In this document: in pieces, positions 53,222-62,786 of the stretch
Layout: each line of letters begins with the position of its first letter
How positions within the stretch are numbered: the stretch's first letter is position 1
Source of the DNA: Pseudomonas hormoni
Lineage (GTDB): Bacteria > Pseudomonadota > Gammaproteobacteria > Pseudomonadales > Pseudomonadaceae
NCBI RefSeq assembly: GCF_018502625.1
Contig: NZ_CP075566.1
Span: forward strand, 935,001-999,000
DNA length: 64,000 bases
Direction: 5' to 3'
Notes under the pieces: generated by a model
Told to the model about the DNA's origin: nothing
The model's database searches: none
The model's input: only the letters and a program-made list of their open reading frames with translations
Program-made: the position numbers and the translations under genes

Positions 53222-53361
53222 AGCCCCCCCGATATCGCCATAAAACGAGCACTTCCGGTGAATCCAGAAGCGCCCTGAACGGCATTGAAGGTTTTATCCA
53301 GAAGGCCTGCAAAAGCTTGATACAGCTTGGCTGAGCCCTGTGACGAACAAGAGGGGAGACG

Positions 53362-54135
53362 ATGAAGGCAGTTATTTTGGCGGGTGGCCTGGGCACGCGC
53401 ATCAGTGAGGAGTCGCACCTCAAACCCAAGCCGATGATTGAAATCGGCGGCAAGCCAATTCTCTGGCACATCATGAAGCAGTACTCCGCTCACGGAATTC
53501 ATGATTTCGTGATTTGCCTGGGCTACAAGGGCTACGCGATCAAGGACTTCTTCGCCAACTACTTCCTGCATACCTCCGACGTCACCTTTGACATGTGCAA
53601 CAACCGCATGGACGTTCACCAGAACTACAGCGAGCCATGGCGTGTCACGCTCATCGATACCGGTGAAGACACCATGACCGGCGGCCGTTTGCGTCGTGCC
53701 AGCCGTTACCTGGAAAACGAAGACGCGTTCTGTTTCACCTATGGCGACGGCGTGTCCGATCTGAATATCGGTGCACTGGTGGATTTCCACCTGACCCACG
53801 GCAAGCTCGCCACCGTCACGGCGGTGCAGCCACCCGGCCGGTACGGTGCGCTGAATCGCGACGGTGACAGCGTCCTTGGTTTCACCGAAAAGCCCCGTGG
53901 CGATGGCGGCTGGATCAATGGCGGCTTCTTTGTCCTGTCGCCCAAGGTGTTGCCGTTGATCGAAGGCGACGAGACTTCGTGGGAGTCCGGTCCACTGGAC
54001 GGCCTGGCCGAGCGCGGTGAACTCATGGCGTACCAGCACGACGGTTTCTGGCAGCCGATGGACACCTTGCGAGACAAGAATCACCTCGAAGCGTTGTGGC
54101 AGAGCGGGGAGGCCCCATGGAAGCAATGGGATTGA
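53362..54135 (+). CDS. rfbF: Glucose-1-phosphate cytidylyltransferase RfbF, 257 aa
   Basis: It makes CDP-glucose from CTP and glucose-1-phosphate. The nucleotidyltransferase motif is [16 protein letters not shown], followed by [19 protein letters not shown] and the family-typical [14 protein letters not shown] and [20 protein letters not shown] precedes ATG 53362. First gene of a tightly overlapping operon; rfbG starts 19 bases before its stop. Confidence 0.95.
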   Translation: MKAVILAGGLGTRISEESHLKPKPMIEIGGKPILWHIMKQYSAHGIHDFVICLGYKGYAIKDFFANYFLHTSDVTFDMCNNRMDVHQNYSEPWRVTLIDTGEDTMTGGRLRRASRYLENEDAFCFTYGDGVSDLNIGALVDFHLTHGKLATVTAVQPPGRYGALNRDGDSVLGFTEKPRGDGGWINGGFFVLSPKVLPLIEGDETSWESGPLDGLAERGELMAYQHDGFWQPMDTLRDKNHLEALWQSGEAPWKQWD

Positions 54136-55199
54136 GCCCCGAGTTCTGGCGCGGCAAGCGGGTTCTGGTCACCGGTCACACCGGTTTCAAAGGCAGTTGG
54201 CTGACCCTGTGGCTGCAAAGCCTGGGTGCCGAGGTCAGCGGATTTTCCCTTGATCCTTCGACCGAGCCGAGCCTGTTCGAACTGGCGCGTGTTCACGAGG
54301 GTATCAATGATCAGCGCGGCGACCTGCGCGACCTGGGCGCGTTGCTGGAATTGATTGCCGAAACCCGACCGGAAATCGTCCTGCACCTGGCCGCTCAACC
54401 GTTGGTGCGCGAAGGCTATCGCGATCCGCTGGGGACATACTCCAGCAACGTCATGGGCACCCTTAATCTGCTCGAAGCCATCCGCCAGGTCGGCGGCGTT
54501 CGCGCCTGCGTGCTGGTCACCACCGACAAGGTTTACGCCAACCAGGAATGGCTATGGCCGTACCGCGAAAACGAAGCCCTCGGCGGCCACGATCCTTACA
54601 GCAGCAGCAAGGCTTGCTGCGAACTGTTGGCGCAGTCCTACGCCGCTTCGTTCTTCCCCGCCGAGCGTTATGCCGAGCATGGCCTGGCCCTGGCCACGGC
54701 GCGCGCGGGCAACGTGCTGGGCGGTGGCGACTTCGCGCCTGAGCGCCTGATCCCTGACGTGCTCAAGGCCTGGTCGGCGGACGAGCCGGTGACCTTGCGC
54801 TACCCGCAGGCCGTACGCCCATGGCAGCACGCGCTTGAACCTTTGGCAGGTTATCTGCAACTTGCCGCCGGTCTCTATGAACAGGGGGCCGAGTTTGCCG
54901 GCGCGTGGAACTTCGGCCCGAGCGAAGCGGACATGTGCAGCGTCGGCGAAGTGGTCGAACTGCTCGCCGGTCGCTGGCCACAATCGCGTGGATTGCGTAT
55001 CGAACCGAGTGAGTTGCACGAAGCAGGGCTGTTGCGCCTGGACAGCAGTCGCGCCCGTCAACTGTTGGCCTGGCAACCGCGCTGGTCGTTGCAGCAGTGC
55101 CTGACCCAGACCCTCGATTGGCACCTGGCCTGGCAAAACGGCGACGACATGCGTGCAGTCACGTTGGGCCAGTTGAACCTGTACCGAGGCGCGCTGTGA
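54117..55199 (+). CDS. rfbG: CDP-glucose 4,6-dehydratase RfbG, 360 aa
   Basis: Short-chain dehydrogenase/reductase fold. The NAD site is [16 protein letters not shown], the active site is TTDK with YSSSK (Tyr and Lys), and [14 protein letters not shown] is typical of CDP-glucose dehydratases. It makes CDP-4-keto-6-deoxyglucose. ATG 54117 has GGGGAGG upstream. The overlap with rfbF and with the epimerase gene (GTGA) shows translational coupling. Confidence 0.95.
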   Translation: MEAMGLSPEFWRGKRVLVTGHTGFKGSWLTLWLQSLGAEVSGFSLDPSTEPSLFELARVHEGINDQRGDLRDLGALLELIAETRPEIVLHLAAQPLVREGYRDPLGTYSSNVMGTLNLLEAIRQVGGVRACVLVTTDKVYANQEWLWPYRENEALGGHDPYSSSKACCELLAQSYAASFFPAERYAEHGLALATARAGNVLGGGDFAPERLIPDVLKAWSADEPVTLRYPQAVRPWQHALEPLAGYLQLAAGLYEQGAEFAGAWNFGPSEADMCSVGEVVELLAGRWPQSRGLRIEPSELHEAGLLRLDSSRARQLLAWQPRWSLQQCLTQTLDWHLAWQNGDDMRAVTLGQLNLYRGAL

Positions 55200-55756
55200 G
55201 CGAATTCCTGTTGAAAGCGCTGCCGCTGAACGGCTTGTTCAGCGTGCAGCACAAGCGCTTCGAAGACGATCGCGGGCACTTCGCCCGACTGTTCTGCGAA
55301 GGCAGCCTGAGTGCCTTCGGCCAGCCGTTTCATATCCGCCAGATCAATCACTCCTGCACCCGCGAGCGAGGCAGCGTACGGGGTCTGCATTATCAGAACG
55401 CCAACGTGCCGGAAGCCAAATTGATCACCTGCCTGCGCGGTGAAGTCTGGGATGTGGCGGTGGACCTGCGCCCCGACTCCGAGACGTTCCTGCACTGGCA
55501 CGCCGAACACCTTCGGGCCGGCGACGGTCGCAGCCTGCTGATTCCGGCCGGGTTCGCCCACGGCTTCCAGACCCTGACCGACGACGCCGAATTGCTTTAC
55601 CTGCACAGCGCCGACTACGCGCCTGAGCACGAAGGCGGCTTGTCGGTGAACGATCCACGGCTGGCGATTGCCTGGCCGTTGCCTGTCAATAATCTGTCGG
55701 CCAGGGACGCCAGCCATCCCTTGCTCGATCAATATTTCGCTGGAGTGCGTCTATGA
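55196..55756 (+). CDS. RmlC-like 3,5-epimerase acting on the CDP-keto sugar, 186 aa
   Basis: Cupin epimerase. The His of RGLHYQ, the RG before it and the Tyr in ADYAPEHEGG correspond to the RmlC catalytic His and Tyr, and DPRLAIAWP closes the domain. No dTDP-sugar genes (rmlA, rmlB, rmlD) occur here, so its substrate is more likely the RfbG product. Homologues in similar operons are often labelled rfbC. It begins with GTG overlapping the rfbG stop by 4 bases. Confidence 0.88.
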   Translation: MSEFLLKALPLNGLFSVQHKRFEDDRGHFARLFCEGSLSAFGQPFHIRQINHSCTRERGSVRGLHYQNANVPEAKLITCLRGEVWDVAVDLRPDSETFLHWHAEHLRAGDGRSLLIPAGFAHGFQTLTDDAELLYLHSADYAPEHEGGLSVNDPRLAIAWPLPVNNLSARDASHPLLDQYFAGVRL

Positions 55757-56979
55757 ACTGTCGTGGTTGCGCGACGCCGCTAACCCTGCCGCTGATTGAC
55801 CTGGGCACGTCGCCGCCGTCGAATGCCTACGTCCGTGCCGACCAGCTGGAACAGGCCGAGCAGTGGGTGCCACTGAAAGTCGCGGTGTGTCAGCAGTGCT
55901 GGTTGGTGCAAACCGAGGATTACACCAGTGCCGACAGCCTGTTCGACGCGGAGTACGCTTATTTCAGTTCGTTCTCCAGCACCTGGCTGGCCCATGCCGA
56001 TCGCTACGTCGCCGAGATGGTTGAGCGCTTCGACCTGACCGCAGACAGCCGTGTGGTGGAAATTGCTGCCAATGACGGTTACCTGTTGCAGTACGTCGCC
56101 GGGCGCGGCATTCCTTGTCTGGGCGTTGAGCCGACCCGCAGCACTGCGCAAGCGGCGCGGGAAAAAGGCCTGGAAATCCGCGAGTTATTCTTCGGTCGTC
56201 ACACCGCTTCGCAATTGGTCAGCGAGGGCTGGTCGGCAGACCTGATGGCCGCCAACAACGTGTTGGCCCACGTGCCGGACATCAATGATTTCCTCGGTGG
56301 TTTCGCAACCCTGCTCAAGCCCACCGGCGTGGCAACCTTCGAGTTTCCGCAATTGCTGACGCTGATGGCCGGGCAGCAATTCGACACGCTGTATCACGAG
56401 CATTACTCCTACCTGTCCCTGACCGCCGTGCAGACGTTGTGCGAACGCAATGGCCTGGAAGTGTTCGACGTCAGTCAGCTGTCGACCCATGGCGGTTCGT
56501 TGCGGGTGTTCGTGCAACGTGTCGACGGGCTTCGTCGCGAAGTGCAGCCAGCAGTCGCACAACAATTGCAGGCCGAACTCGCCGCCGGCGTAAAAACCCC
56601 TGAGTACTACGCCACCCTGGCGCCGGCCGCCGAGGGCATCAAGCACGACCTGCTGCGCTTTCTGTTGCAGGCCAAAGCCGATGGCAAGCGTGTGGTCGGT
56701 TACGGCGCCGCAGCGAAGGGCAACACGTTGCTCAACTATGCCGGAGTCAAACCCGATCTGTTGGCCTGGGTGGCCGACGCCAATCCTCACAAACAGGGCA
56801 AGTTCTTGCCTGGCAGCCGGATTCCGGTGGTGTCGCCCGAGTGTATCGCCCTCGAACGACCTGACTACATTCTGGTTCTGCCCTGGAACCTGTTGCCTGA
56901 AATCACCCAGCAATTCGCCTCGGTCAAAGCGTGGGGCGCACAGTTTGTCGTCGCCGTTCCGGAGTTGAGTATTCAATGA
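55753..56979 (+). CDS. SAM-dependent sugar C-methyltransferase, 408 aa
   Basis: Three-part structure of the TylC3-type NDP-sugar C-methyltransferases. An N-terminal zinc-binding part has CRGC at residues 3-6 and CQQC ~45 residues later. A central SAM domain has VVEIAANDGYLLQYV, VEPTRS and NNVLAHVPDINDFL. A C-terminal Rossmann-like part has GYGAAAKGNTLLNY and LPWNLL. The motif YHEHYSYLS carries the putative catalytic Tyr/His. It probably adds a methyl group at C3 of the CDP-4-keto sugar. Overlaps the epimerase stop by 4 bases (ATGA). Confidence 0.9.
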   Translation: MNCRGCATPLTLPLIDLGTSPPSNAYVRADQLEQAEQWVPLKVAVCQQCWLVQTEDYTSADSLFDAEYAYFSSFSSTWLAHADRYVAEMVERFDLTADSRVVEIAANDGYLLQYVAGRGIPCLGVEPTRSTAQAAREKGLEIRELFFGRHTASQLVSEGWSADLMAANNVLAHVPDINDFLGGFATLLKPTGVATFEFPQLLTLMAGQQFDTLYHEHYSYLSLTAVQTLCERNGLEVFDVSQLSTHGGSLRVFVQRVDGLRREVQPAVAQQLQAELAAGVKTPEYYATLAPAAEGIKHDLLRFLLQAKADGKRVVGYGAAAKGNTLLNYAGVKPDLLAWVADANPHKQGKFLPGSRIPVVSPECIALERPDYILVLPWNLLPEITQQFASVKAWGAQFVVAVPELSIQ

Positions 56980-58097
56980 GCAGAATTCATTACACCAAAC
57001 CGAGTATTGGCGAACTGGAAGCCCGGTATGCCCTGGATGCCGTTCAGAACGGTTGGGGTGCGCGTTGCTACGAATACCTGACGCGTTTCGAGCACGGGTT
57101 TGCCGAGCACCTCGGGGCGACCTATGCCATCGCGACCTCCAGCTGCACCGGCGCGCTGCACATGGGCATGGCGGCGCTGGGCATTGGCGCGGGTGACGAA
57201 GTGATCCTGGGCAACACCAACTGGGTCGCTTCGGCCGCACCGATTACCTATCTGGGCGCTACACCGGTGTTTGTCGATGTTCTGGCGGATAGCTGGTGCC
57301 TGGATCCGCAGCTCGTCAGGCAAGCAATCACCCCGAAGACCAAAGCCATTCTCGCGGTTCATCTTTACGGCAACCTGTGCGACATGGATGCATTGCTGGC
57401 GATCGGTCGCGAACACGGGATCCCGGTCATCGAAGATGCCGCCGAAGCCATCGGCTCGCAGTGGCGTGGCAAGGCGGCTGGCTCGATGGGGGCGTTCGGT
57501 GCGTTTTCCTTTCATGGCACCAAAACCATGACCACCGGGGAGGGCGGGATATTCGTCACCTCGGACAAAGCCTTGTACGAGCGTGTCCTGACCTTGTCCA
57601 ACCATGGTCGCGTAGCGGGCAGTACCAAACAATTCTGGCCCGAGTTCATCGGCTTCAAATACAAGATGAGCAACCTGCAGGCCGCCGTCGGCTGCGCCCA
57701 GGTCGAGCGAATCGAGGAGCTGATCGAACGCAAGCGGACGATTTTCGCCAATTACGCCCGTGCCCTGGCCTCGCTGCCGGGTGTTTCGCTGAACCCCGAA
57801 CCTGCACACGCCCGTAACGGTTACTGGATGCCGACCGTGGTGTTCGATGCCGAGACCGGGATTCATCGCGACGAAATGATCGCCGCTTTCCAGGCCGCCG
57901 ATATCGACGCCCGGGTGTTCTTCTGGCCGCTGTCGTCGTTGCCCATGTTCAGCGAGCACGTTGTCGAGACACCGGTGGCGTTTGCCTTGCCGGAGCGCGC
58001 GTTCAACCTGCCGAGTTATCACGACATGACCGACGCCGATCAGGCTCGAGTGGTGGATGTTGTGCGCGGCTTGCTCGCCCAAAGGCAATCGCTGTGA
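56976..58097 (+). CDS. DegT/DnrJ/EryC1-family sugar aminotransferase, 373 aa
   Basis: PLP-dependent NDP-sugar aminotransferase. The Lys of SFHGTKTMTTGEGG is K183, so the enzyme transaminates and is not a His-substituted 3-dehydrase of the RfbH type. VIEDAAEAIGSQWRGK holds the PLP-pyridine Asp, and the PerA/VioA-like pattern points to C4 transamination of a 4-keto-6-deoxy sugar. Four-base overlap with the methyltransferase (ATGA). Confidence 0.9.
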   Translation: MSRIHYTKPSIGELEARYALDAVQNGWGARCYEYLTRFEHGFAEHLGATYAIATSSCTGALHMGMAALGIGAGDEVILGNTNWVASAAPITYLGATPVFVDVLADSWCLDPQLVRQAITPKTKAILAVHLYGNLCDMDALLAIGREHGIPVIEDAAEAIGSQWRGKAAGSMGAFGAFSFHGTKTMTTGEGGIFVTSDKALYERVLTLSNHGRVAGSTKQFWPEFIGFKYKMSNLQAAVGCAQVERIEELIERKRTIFANYARALASLPGVSLNPEPAHARNGYWMPTVVFDAETGIHRDEMIAAFQAADIDARVFFWPLSSLPMFSEHVVETPVAFALPERAFNLPSYHDMTDADQARVVDVVRGLLAQRQSL

Positions 58098-58759
58098 AGG
58101 TGTACTTGTTGGGTGCGGCCAACCCGGAAGCGGTGCGCATGTTGCACGCGGTGAAACGCAGCACGCCGAACGTCGAGTTCGCGTTTCTGGACAATGACCC
58201 GAACAAACACGGCTCACCGTTTTTTGGTGTGCCGGTCATTGGCGGTTCGGCGCTGGTCAGTGAACTCAAAGGGCCGGACGCACGTTTCGTCAACCTGATC
58301 ACCGGCAGCACCCGACTGCGCTACGAGACCACCCGCGAGTTGGTCGAAGCCGGTGCCACCCTGGGCCAGTTCATCCATCCCGGCATCGACCTGACCATGA
58401 TCCGCATGGGGCAGGGCAGTTACCTGCAGGAAGGCGTGATCATGCAGGCCGAAGTGACGCTGGGTGACAACACCAGCATCAGCGCCGGCAGCGTGGTGGG
58501 GCATGAAGGGCAAATCGGCCACTCGGTGTTCCTGGCGCCAGGCGTGTGTATCGCCGGTTGCGTGGAAATCGGCGATGGCACGTTTATCGGCACCAACGCC
58601 ACCATTCTTCCGCGCTTGCGCATCGGCCGCTGGGTCACCATCGGTGCCGGTGCTGTGGTGACCAAGGATATTCCGGACTTTTCAGTCGTGGCGGGCAACC
58701 CCGCCAGGATCATCAAGACCAACGCGGTGCCTTACCCCGACGGTAGGGTTTTCAAGTAA
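58094..58759 (+). CDS. PglD/NeuD-type sugar O/N-acyltransferase, 221 aa
   Basis: The N-terminal Rossmann-like sugar-nucleotide part (VYLLGAANPEAVRML) is followed by a left-handed beta-helix of hexapeptide repeats (LGDNTSISAGSVVGHEGQIG, VEIGDGTFIGTNATI). The His in VVGHEGQIGH is in the position of the PglD catalytic base. It probably acylates the 4-amino group made by the preceding aminotransferase. GTG 58094 overlaps the stop of that gene by 4 bases. Confidence 0.88.
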   Translation: MKVYLLGAANPEAVRMLHAVKRSTPNVEFAFLDNDPNKHGSPFFGVPVIGGSALVSELKGPDARFVNLITGSTRLRYETTRELVEAGATLGQFIHPGIDLTMIRMGQGSYLQEGVIMQAEVTLGDNTSISAGSVVGHEGQIGHSVFLAPGVCIAGCVEIGDGTFIGTNATILPRLRIGRWVTIGAGAVVTKDIPDFSVVAGNPARIIKTNAVPYPDGRVFK

Positions 58760-58789
58760 CCCGTTTCCCCATTTTTCTGGAGCGTTTCA

Positions 58790-59518
58790 ATGAATCCCCA
58801 TGAGCAGTTTCGCGAAGAAGTCAAAGACAACATCGAAGGCCTGAAGCAGGACAAAGCGCTGCAAGCCGAGTCGCTGGGCTGGGTCAGCACCACGGCCAAA
58901 CACAAGTACACCTATAACTTCAGCTGGATGGGCCGGCCGATCATTCAGTTTCCTCAGGACATGGTCGCCATGCAGGAAATCATCTGGAACCTGCGTCCGG
59001 ACGTGATCGTTGAAACCGGTATCGCCCACGGCGGTTCGCTGGTGTTTTATGCGTCGATCCTGGAACTGATGGGCCATGGTGAAGTGCTGGGCGTCGACAT
59101 CGACATTCGCCCGCACAACCGCGAAGCGATCGAAACTCACCCGATGAGCAAACGCATCCAGATGATTCAGGGCTCGAGCATCGACACCGCCATCGTCGAC
59201 CAGGTACGCGAGCGCATCCAGGGCAAGAAAGTGCTGGTGGTCCTGGACTCCAACCACACTCACGAGCATGTCCTCGAAGAGCTGCGCCTGTATGCACCGA
59301 TGGTCTCGGTGGGCAGCTATTGCGTGGTCATGGACACCGTGGTCGAAGACATGCCGGAAGATGCGTTCCCGGATCGTCCATGGGGCAAGGGCGACAACCC
59401 GAAAACCGCAGTCTGGGCCTACCTCGAAGAAAACCGCGATTTCGAAATCGACCAGGCGATTCACAGCAAGCTGCTGATCACTGTCGCGCCAGATGGCTAC
59501 CTGCGCCGAGTGCGTTAA
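58790..59518 (+). CDS. CmcI-like (cephalosporin hydroxylase family) protein, 242 aa
   Basis: SAM-dependent Rossmann protein of the CmcI/rhamnosyl O-methyltransferase family: QDMVAMQEIIWNLRPDVIVETG, then AHGGSLVFYAS, LGVDIDIRPHNR and VLVVLDSNHTHEHVLEEL. Despite the family name, most relatives are sugar O-methyltransferases. In this operon it probably methylates a hydroxyl of the flagellar glycan or of the CDP-sugar. TGGAG precedes ATG 58790. Confidence 0.87.
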   Translation: MNPHEQFREEVKDNIEGLKQDKALQAESLGWVSTTAKHKYTYNFSWMGRPIIQFPQDMVAMQEIIWNLRPDVIVETGIAHGGSLVFYASILELMGHGEVLGVDIDIRPHNREAIETHPMSKRIQMIQGSSIDTAIVDQVRERIQGKKVLVVLDSNHTHEHVLEELRLYAPMVSVGSYCVVMDTVVEDMPEDAFPDRPWGKGDNPKTAVWAYLEENRDFEIDQAIHSKLLITVAPDGYLRRVR

Positions 59519-59572
59519 GCGACAACTTTATTCAAGCGTTCAACGGGCAATCGGTCTGTGGTGGGGAAGGGT

Positions 59573-62506
59573 ATGCAAGGCAATTACGGTTCGGAAAACA
59601 CGCGGTCCCTGAGTGAGCTGTTCACTGTGGTGCTGATTACTCACAATCGCCCGGCGTTCTTGCGCAGGGCATTGCAGTTCTACAGAACGCTGCCTTGCAA
59701 GATTCTGGTGCTCGATTCATCGGCCATCGCTCTGGATGGCGCGGCGGCGGTCGCGGACACCATCGACTATCGGCATTTGCCGCAGTTTGGCTACTGGGGT
59801 ATTCAGGCCAAACTGGTGTACGGCGTCGAACAGGTCACCACGCCGTACATGGTCTTCGCTTCCGACGATGATTTCCTGTTGCACGGTGCCCTCACCGAGT
59901 CGGTGAACTTCCTCGAAGCCAATCCCGACTACGGCATGTGCCATGGCTATTGCCTGATGTACCTGACCCACGCCACCTACGTGCAGTACTACCGTCGTGA
60001 CAAGAAAGTGCACGAGGACTACAACGCCGAGCGCGGTCAGGATCGTGTCATCGATTACATGAGCCAGTACATTCCGCCGTTCTATGCGGTCCAGCGGACC
60101 TCGTTGCTGCGTGACTGGTATGACGCGATGCCGGAAGGCACGAGCTTCCAGTGGCAGGAAATCGGCCATGTCTACTACATGCTGGCACGGGCCAAGGCGC
60201 GGATACTCCCGACGCCCTACGTGGTGCGCGAGGTCAATTATGGCTCCTCGGATCACAACACCGAAATCATGACGACCTTGAGTTTCAAGGACGCCCGATC
60301 TGTCGCCGAGCGCGAGCGCTTTGCCGGTTTTCTGGCATCGCTGCCGACCGGCGTCAGCGGCCTCGATGAGCAACAGACCGCGCAAGTCGCCCTGCAAAGC
60401 TTCGCCGCTTTGGCCGAGAGTTTGACGACCCGCAACGCACTGACCATCGAGCCGATTTTCGAGTCTTACTGGAAGGATCCGACAGTGGGACCGAAGCGCG
60501 TCTTCGGTGCTGATCAATACGTTGAAATGCCGTTCTATAACAGCACCTTCTTCGAGCAACTGATGCAGTGCGAGTTTCTGCTTCATGCGATGCCGGCCGG
60601 GCGCTTGCAGCTTGAAGAAATGGAAGGCGCGTTGCTCAAGCAGGAAACCTTGCAGCGCACCTACTCCAATGACACCCCGGAGACGATACAGAACCGTTTG
60701 CTTGAAGCCGTTCAGATGGGGGCCTTCAACCGTCGGGTGGTGCAAAAACTGGTGCAGCAACTGCTGGATATGGATGAAGCCGCCGATGCCCAAGTGTTGA
60801 CCGACTGGATTCAGCGTCTGGACAGCTTGCCCACTTTTGACAGTCGCCAGTTGCTCGACACGATGCCGTCAGGGCGTGTGCGGAACTGGTTGCAGGCCCG
60901 TCAACCGAACGACACCGCGGTGAGAAAAATCAACCAGCACCTGGCTGCCAACGAAGGTGGTCCTCAGTTCGGCATTCTGCTGCTTGATCTGGACGCTGAC
61001 ATGGACAAGCTCCAGGTCACCCTGGATAGCCTCATGGAGAGTGCGTTCCGGGCATTCAAAGTGGTGGTCTTCACCACGGGTGACTTGCCGGCGGTCACCA
61101 CGGCACAAAACACGTTGCATTTCGTCAAGGTCACCCCGGCCAATTACGTCGACAGGCTGAACCAGATTGCTCGCCAGTCGACCTCGGACTGGCTGTTGCT
61201 GGCCGAAGCGGGCGACGAGTTCACCGCTGCAGGTTTCTTGCGTGCCAGTATCGAATTGCAGAACGCCGAAGGTTGCCGTGCGGTGGCGATGGACGAGATT
61301 CATCGCAAGGCCAATGGCACGCTGGTCGATGTCTTCCGGCCAGCCTTCAACCTCGACCTGTTGCAGAGCATGCCGGCCCTTATCGCGCGGCACTGGCTGA
61401 TCCGTCGCGAAGCGTTGGTGGAGGTCGGTGGTTTTGCCCGCGAGTTCACTTCGGCGCTCGAGTTTGACCTGCTGCTGCGTCTGATCGAAGCCGGTGGGCT
61501 GGCCGGTCTTGCCCATTTGGCAGAGCCATTGCTGATCACCGCAGCACCCGAGCTGGCGCCCAACGAACACGAACGTCAGACGCTGGTTCGTCATCTGGCG
61601 ACCCGCGGTTATCAAGCGCAGGTCAGCGGCGAGGCGTCGGGTGGTTACCGTATCGACTACCGTCATGTCGGTCGCCCGAAGGTGTCGATCGTCATCCACA
61701 GCCAGGACAATCTCGAGCACTTGCAGCGCGGCCTGGTCAGCGTCTTGCAGCGCACGCGCTATCAAAACAACGAAATCGTCATTGCCGATAACCACAGCCA
61801 GTCCGCCGAGCTTCTCGCCTGGCTCGACAGCCTGGAGCAAAACGGGCGAGGCCGGATTCGTCTGGTCAAGGCTGCGCAGCGACTGAGCACTTCGGCGCTG
61901 ATCAACCTGGCCGTCGAGCAGGCTCAAGGTGAATACCTGGTGCTGCTGGCGGCGGACGCCGAAGTGGTCAACGCGAACTGGATCGAGGCTTTACTCAATC
62001 AGGCCCAGCGCCCCGAAGTCGGGGTGGTCGGCGCCAAACTGGTGGATCGCGAGGGCAATGTGAGCGGTGCCGGCCTGGTTCTGGGGCTCAATGGTGGGAT
62101 TGCTTCGCCATTCACCGGCGAGAAAAAGGATGCACCGGGCTACATGCGCCGACTGGTTGTCGAACAGAATTACTCGGCCGTTTCCGGTGCGTGCCTGATG
62201 ATTCGCAAGGAAGTCTTCGATGCCCTCGGTGGGCTGGATCGCGAGCATTTCGATGAGGTGTACGCCGATGTCGATCTCTGCCTGAAAGCCGCCGATGCCG
62301 GTTTGCTGACGGTGTGGACGCCGCAGGTGCAGATTGCACACCCGGGCACCTTGCCGAACGATCCGCATGCAGTGGCGGCCTTGCGCGATAAGTGGCAAGC
62401 GCGCTTTGCCCACGACGAGGCTTACAACCAGAACCTGGCCCTGACCGGCAAGGGCTTTACCCTGGGTGAAGCGTGCAGTGTGAACTGGGCGCAATTGCTC
62501 GCATAA
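59573..62506 (+). CDS. Second giant multidomain glycosyltransferase, 977 aa (Fgt2-like)
   Basis: The N-terminal TIGR00180-type glycosyltransferase domain (VVLITHNRPAFLRRALQF, DDD in FASDDDFLLHG, ~15-250) is followed by a helical linker. Then come a degenerate GT2 module (~450-650) and a C-terminal GT2 (~690-970; KVSIVIHSQDNLEHLQRGL, VIADNHSQ, EVGVVGAKLVDREG). The last two modules resemble residues ~335-830 of the 1192-aa protein, including the PGYM-RR/Q and SAV-S motifs. It probably adds a later sugar to the flagellin glycan. ATG 59573 follows GGGGAAGG; GTG 59558 in the same frame is possible. Confidence 0.85.
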   Translation: MQGNYGSENTRSLSELFTVVLITHNRPAFLRRALQFYRTLPCKILVLDSSAIALDGAAAVADTIDYRHLPQFGYWGIQAKLVYGVEQVTTPYMVFASDDDFLLHGALTESVNFLEANPDYGMCHGYCLMYLTHATYVQYYRRDKKVHEDYNAERGQDRVIDYMSQYIPPFYAVQRTSLLRDWYDAMPEGTSFQWQEIGHVYYMLARAKARILPTPYVVREVNYGSSDHNTEIMTTLSFKDARSVAERERFAGFLASLPTGVSGLDEQQTAQVALQSFAALAESLTTRNALTIEPIFESYWKDPTVGPKRVFGADQYVEMPFYNSTFFEQLMQCEFLLHAMPAGRLQLEEMEGALLKQETLQRTYSNDTPETIQNRLLEAVQMGAFNRRVVQKLVQQLLDMDEAADAQVLTDWIQRLDSLPTFDSRQLLDTMPSGRVRNWLQARQPNDTAVRKINQHLAANEGGPQFGILLLDLDADMDKLQVTLDSLMESAFRAFKVVVFTTGDLPAVTTAQNTLHFVKVTPANYVDRLNQIARQSTSDWLLLAEAGDEFTAAGFLRASIELQNAEGCRAVAMDEIHRKANGTLVDVFRPAFNLDLLQSMPALIARHWLIRREALVEVGGFAREFTSALEFDLLLRLIEAGGLAGLAHLAEPLLITAAPELAPNEHERQTLVRHLATRGYQAQVSGEASGGYRIDYRHVGRPKVSIVIHSQDNLEHLQRGLVSVLQRTRYQNNEIVIADNHSQSAELLAWLDSLEQNGRGRIRLVKAAQRLSTSALINLAVEQAQGEYLVLLAADAEVVNANWIEALLNQAQRPEVGVVGAKLVDREGNVSGAGLVLGLNGGIASPFTGEKKDAPGYMRRLVVEQNYSAVSGACLMIRKEVFDALGGLDREHFDEVYADVDLCLKAADAGLLTVWTPQVQIAHPGTLPNDPHAVAALRDKWQARFAHDEAYNQNLALTGKGFTLGEACSVNWAQLLA

Positions 62507-62538
62507 GCGGACGAATCAAGTAGAAGGGCCCTCATTTG

Positions 62539-62786
62539 ATGCGGGCCTCATACTTGGGGCAGGTGCAATACGGCGCACGGACGCCTGGCGCAAATCGCTG
62601 GTGTACCGCCGTTCGCTCTACGTGACTCACGGCATCGCTGCCGGCGAGCCCTGCACCGTCGGGAATCTGCTAGCCATTCGTCCGGGCCTTGGGTTGGCCC
62701 CAAAACACGCGGAAACCCTTCCGGGCCGTCGCGCCCGTCAGGCCATCAAACGCGGAACGCCGCTGGACTGGTCGTTGGTCGAATAA
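62539..62786 (+). pseudogene. Decayed 3' end of a pseudaminic/sialic acid synthase gene (pseI/neuB type)
   Basis: The frame ending at TAA 62784-62786 encodes an SAF-type antifreeze-like domain: YRRSLYVTHGIAAGEPCTVGN-type start, IRPGLGLAPKH and IKRGTPLDWSLVE, the usual end of PseI/NeuB synthases. The preceding segment in another frame (62539 on) reads SYLGQVQYGARTP, also matching the synthase. The shift occurs near 62577-62582. The catalytic barrel (about 280 residues) is missing, so only a remnant is left. Confidence 0.75.

Noticed and set aside
53122..53361. Small gene between the inverted repeat and rfbF
   Set aside because: Short open frames exist, but none has a ribosome site or typical codon use; the sequence holds the sigma-54 promoter instead.
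55196..55756. dTDP-rhamnose synthesis (rmlBDAC)
   Set aside because: Only an RmlC-like epimerase is present; rmlA, rmlB and rmlD are absent and the neighbours make a CDP-sugar.
56976..58097. RfbH-type CDP-4-keto-6-deoxyglucose 3-dehydrase (E1) leading to 3,6-dideoxy sugars
   Set aside because: The PLP lysine is present (K183, HGTK), whereas RfbH has His there and an iron-sulfur cluster; no E3 reductase gene is nearby.
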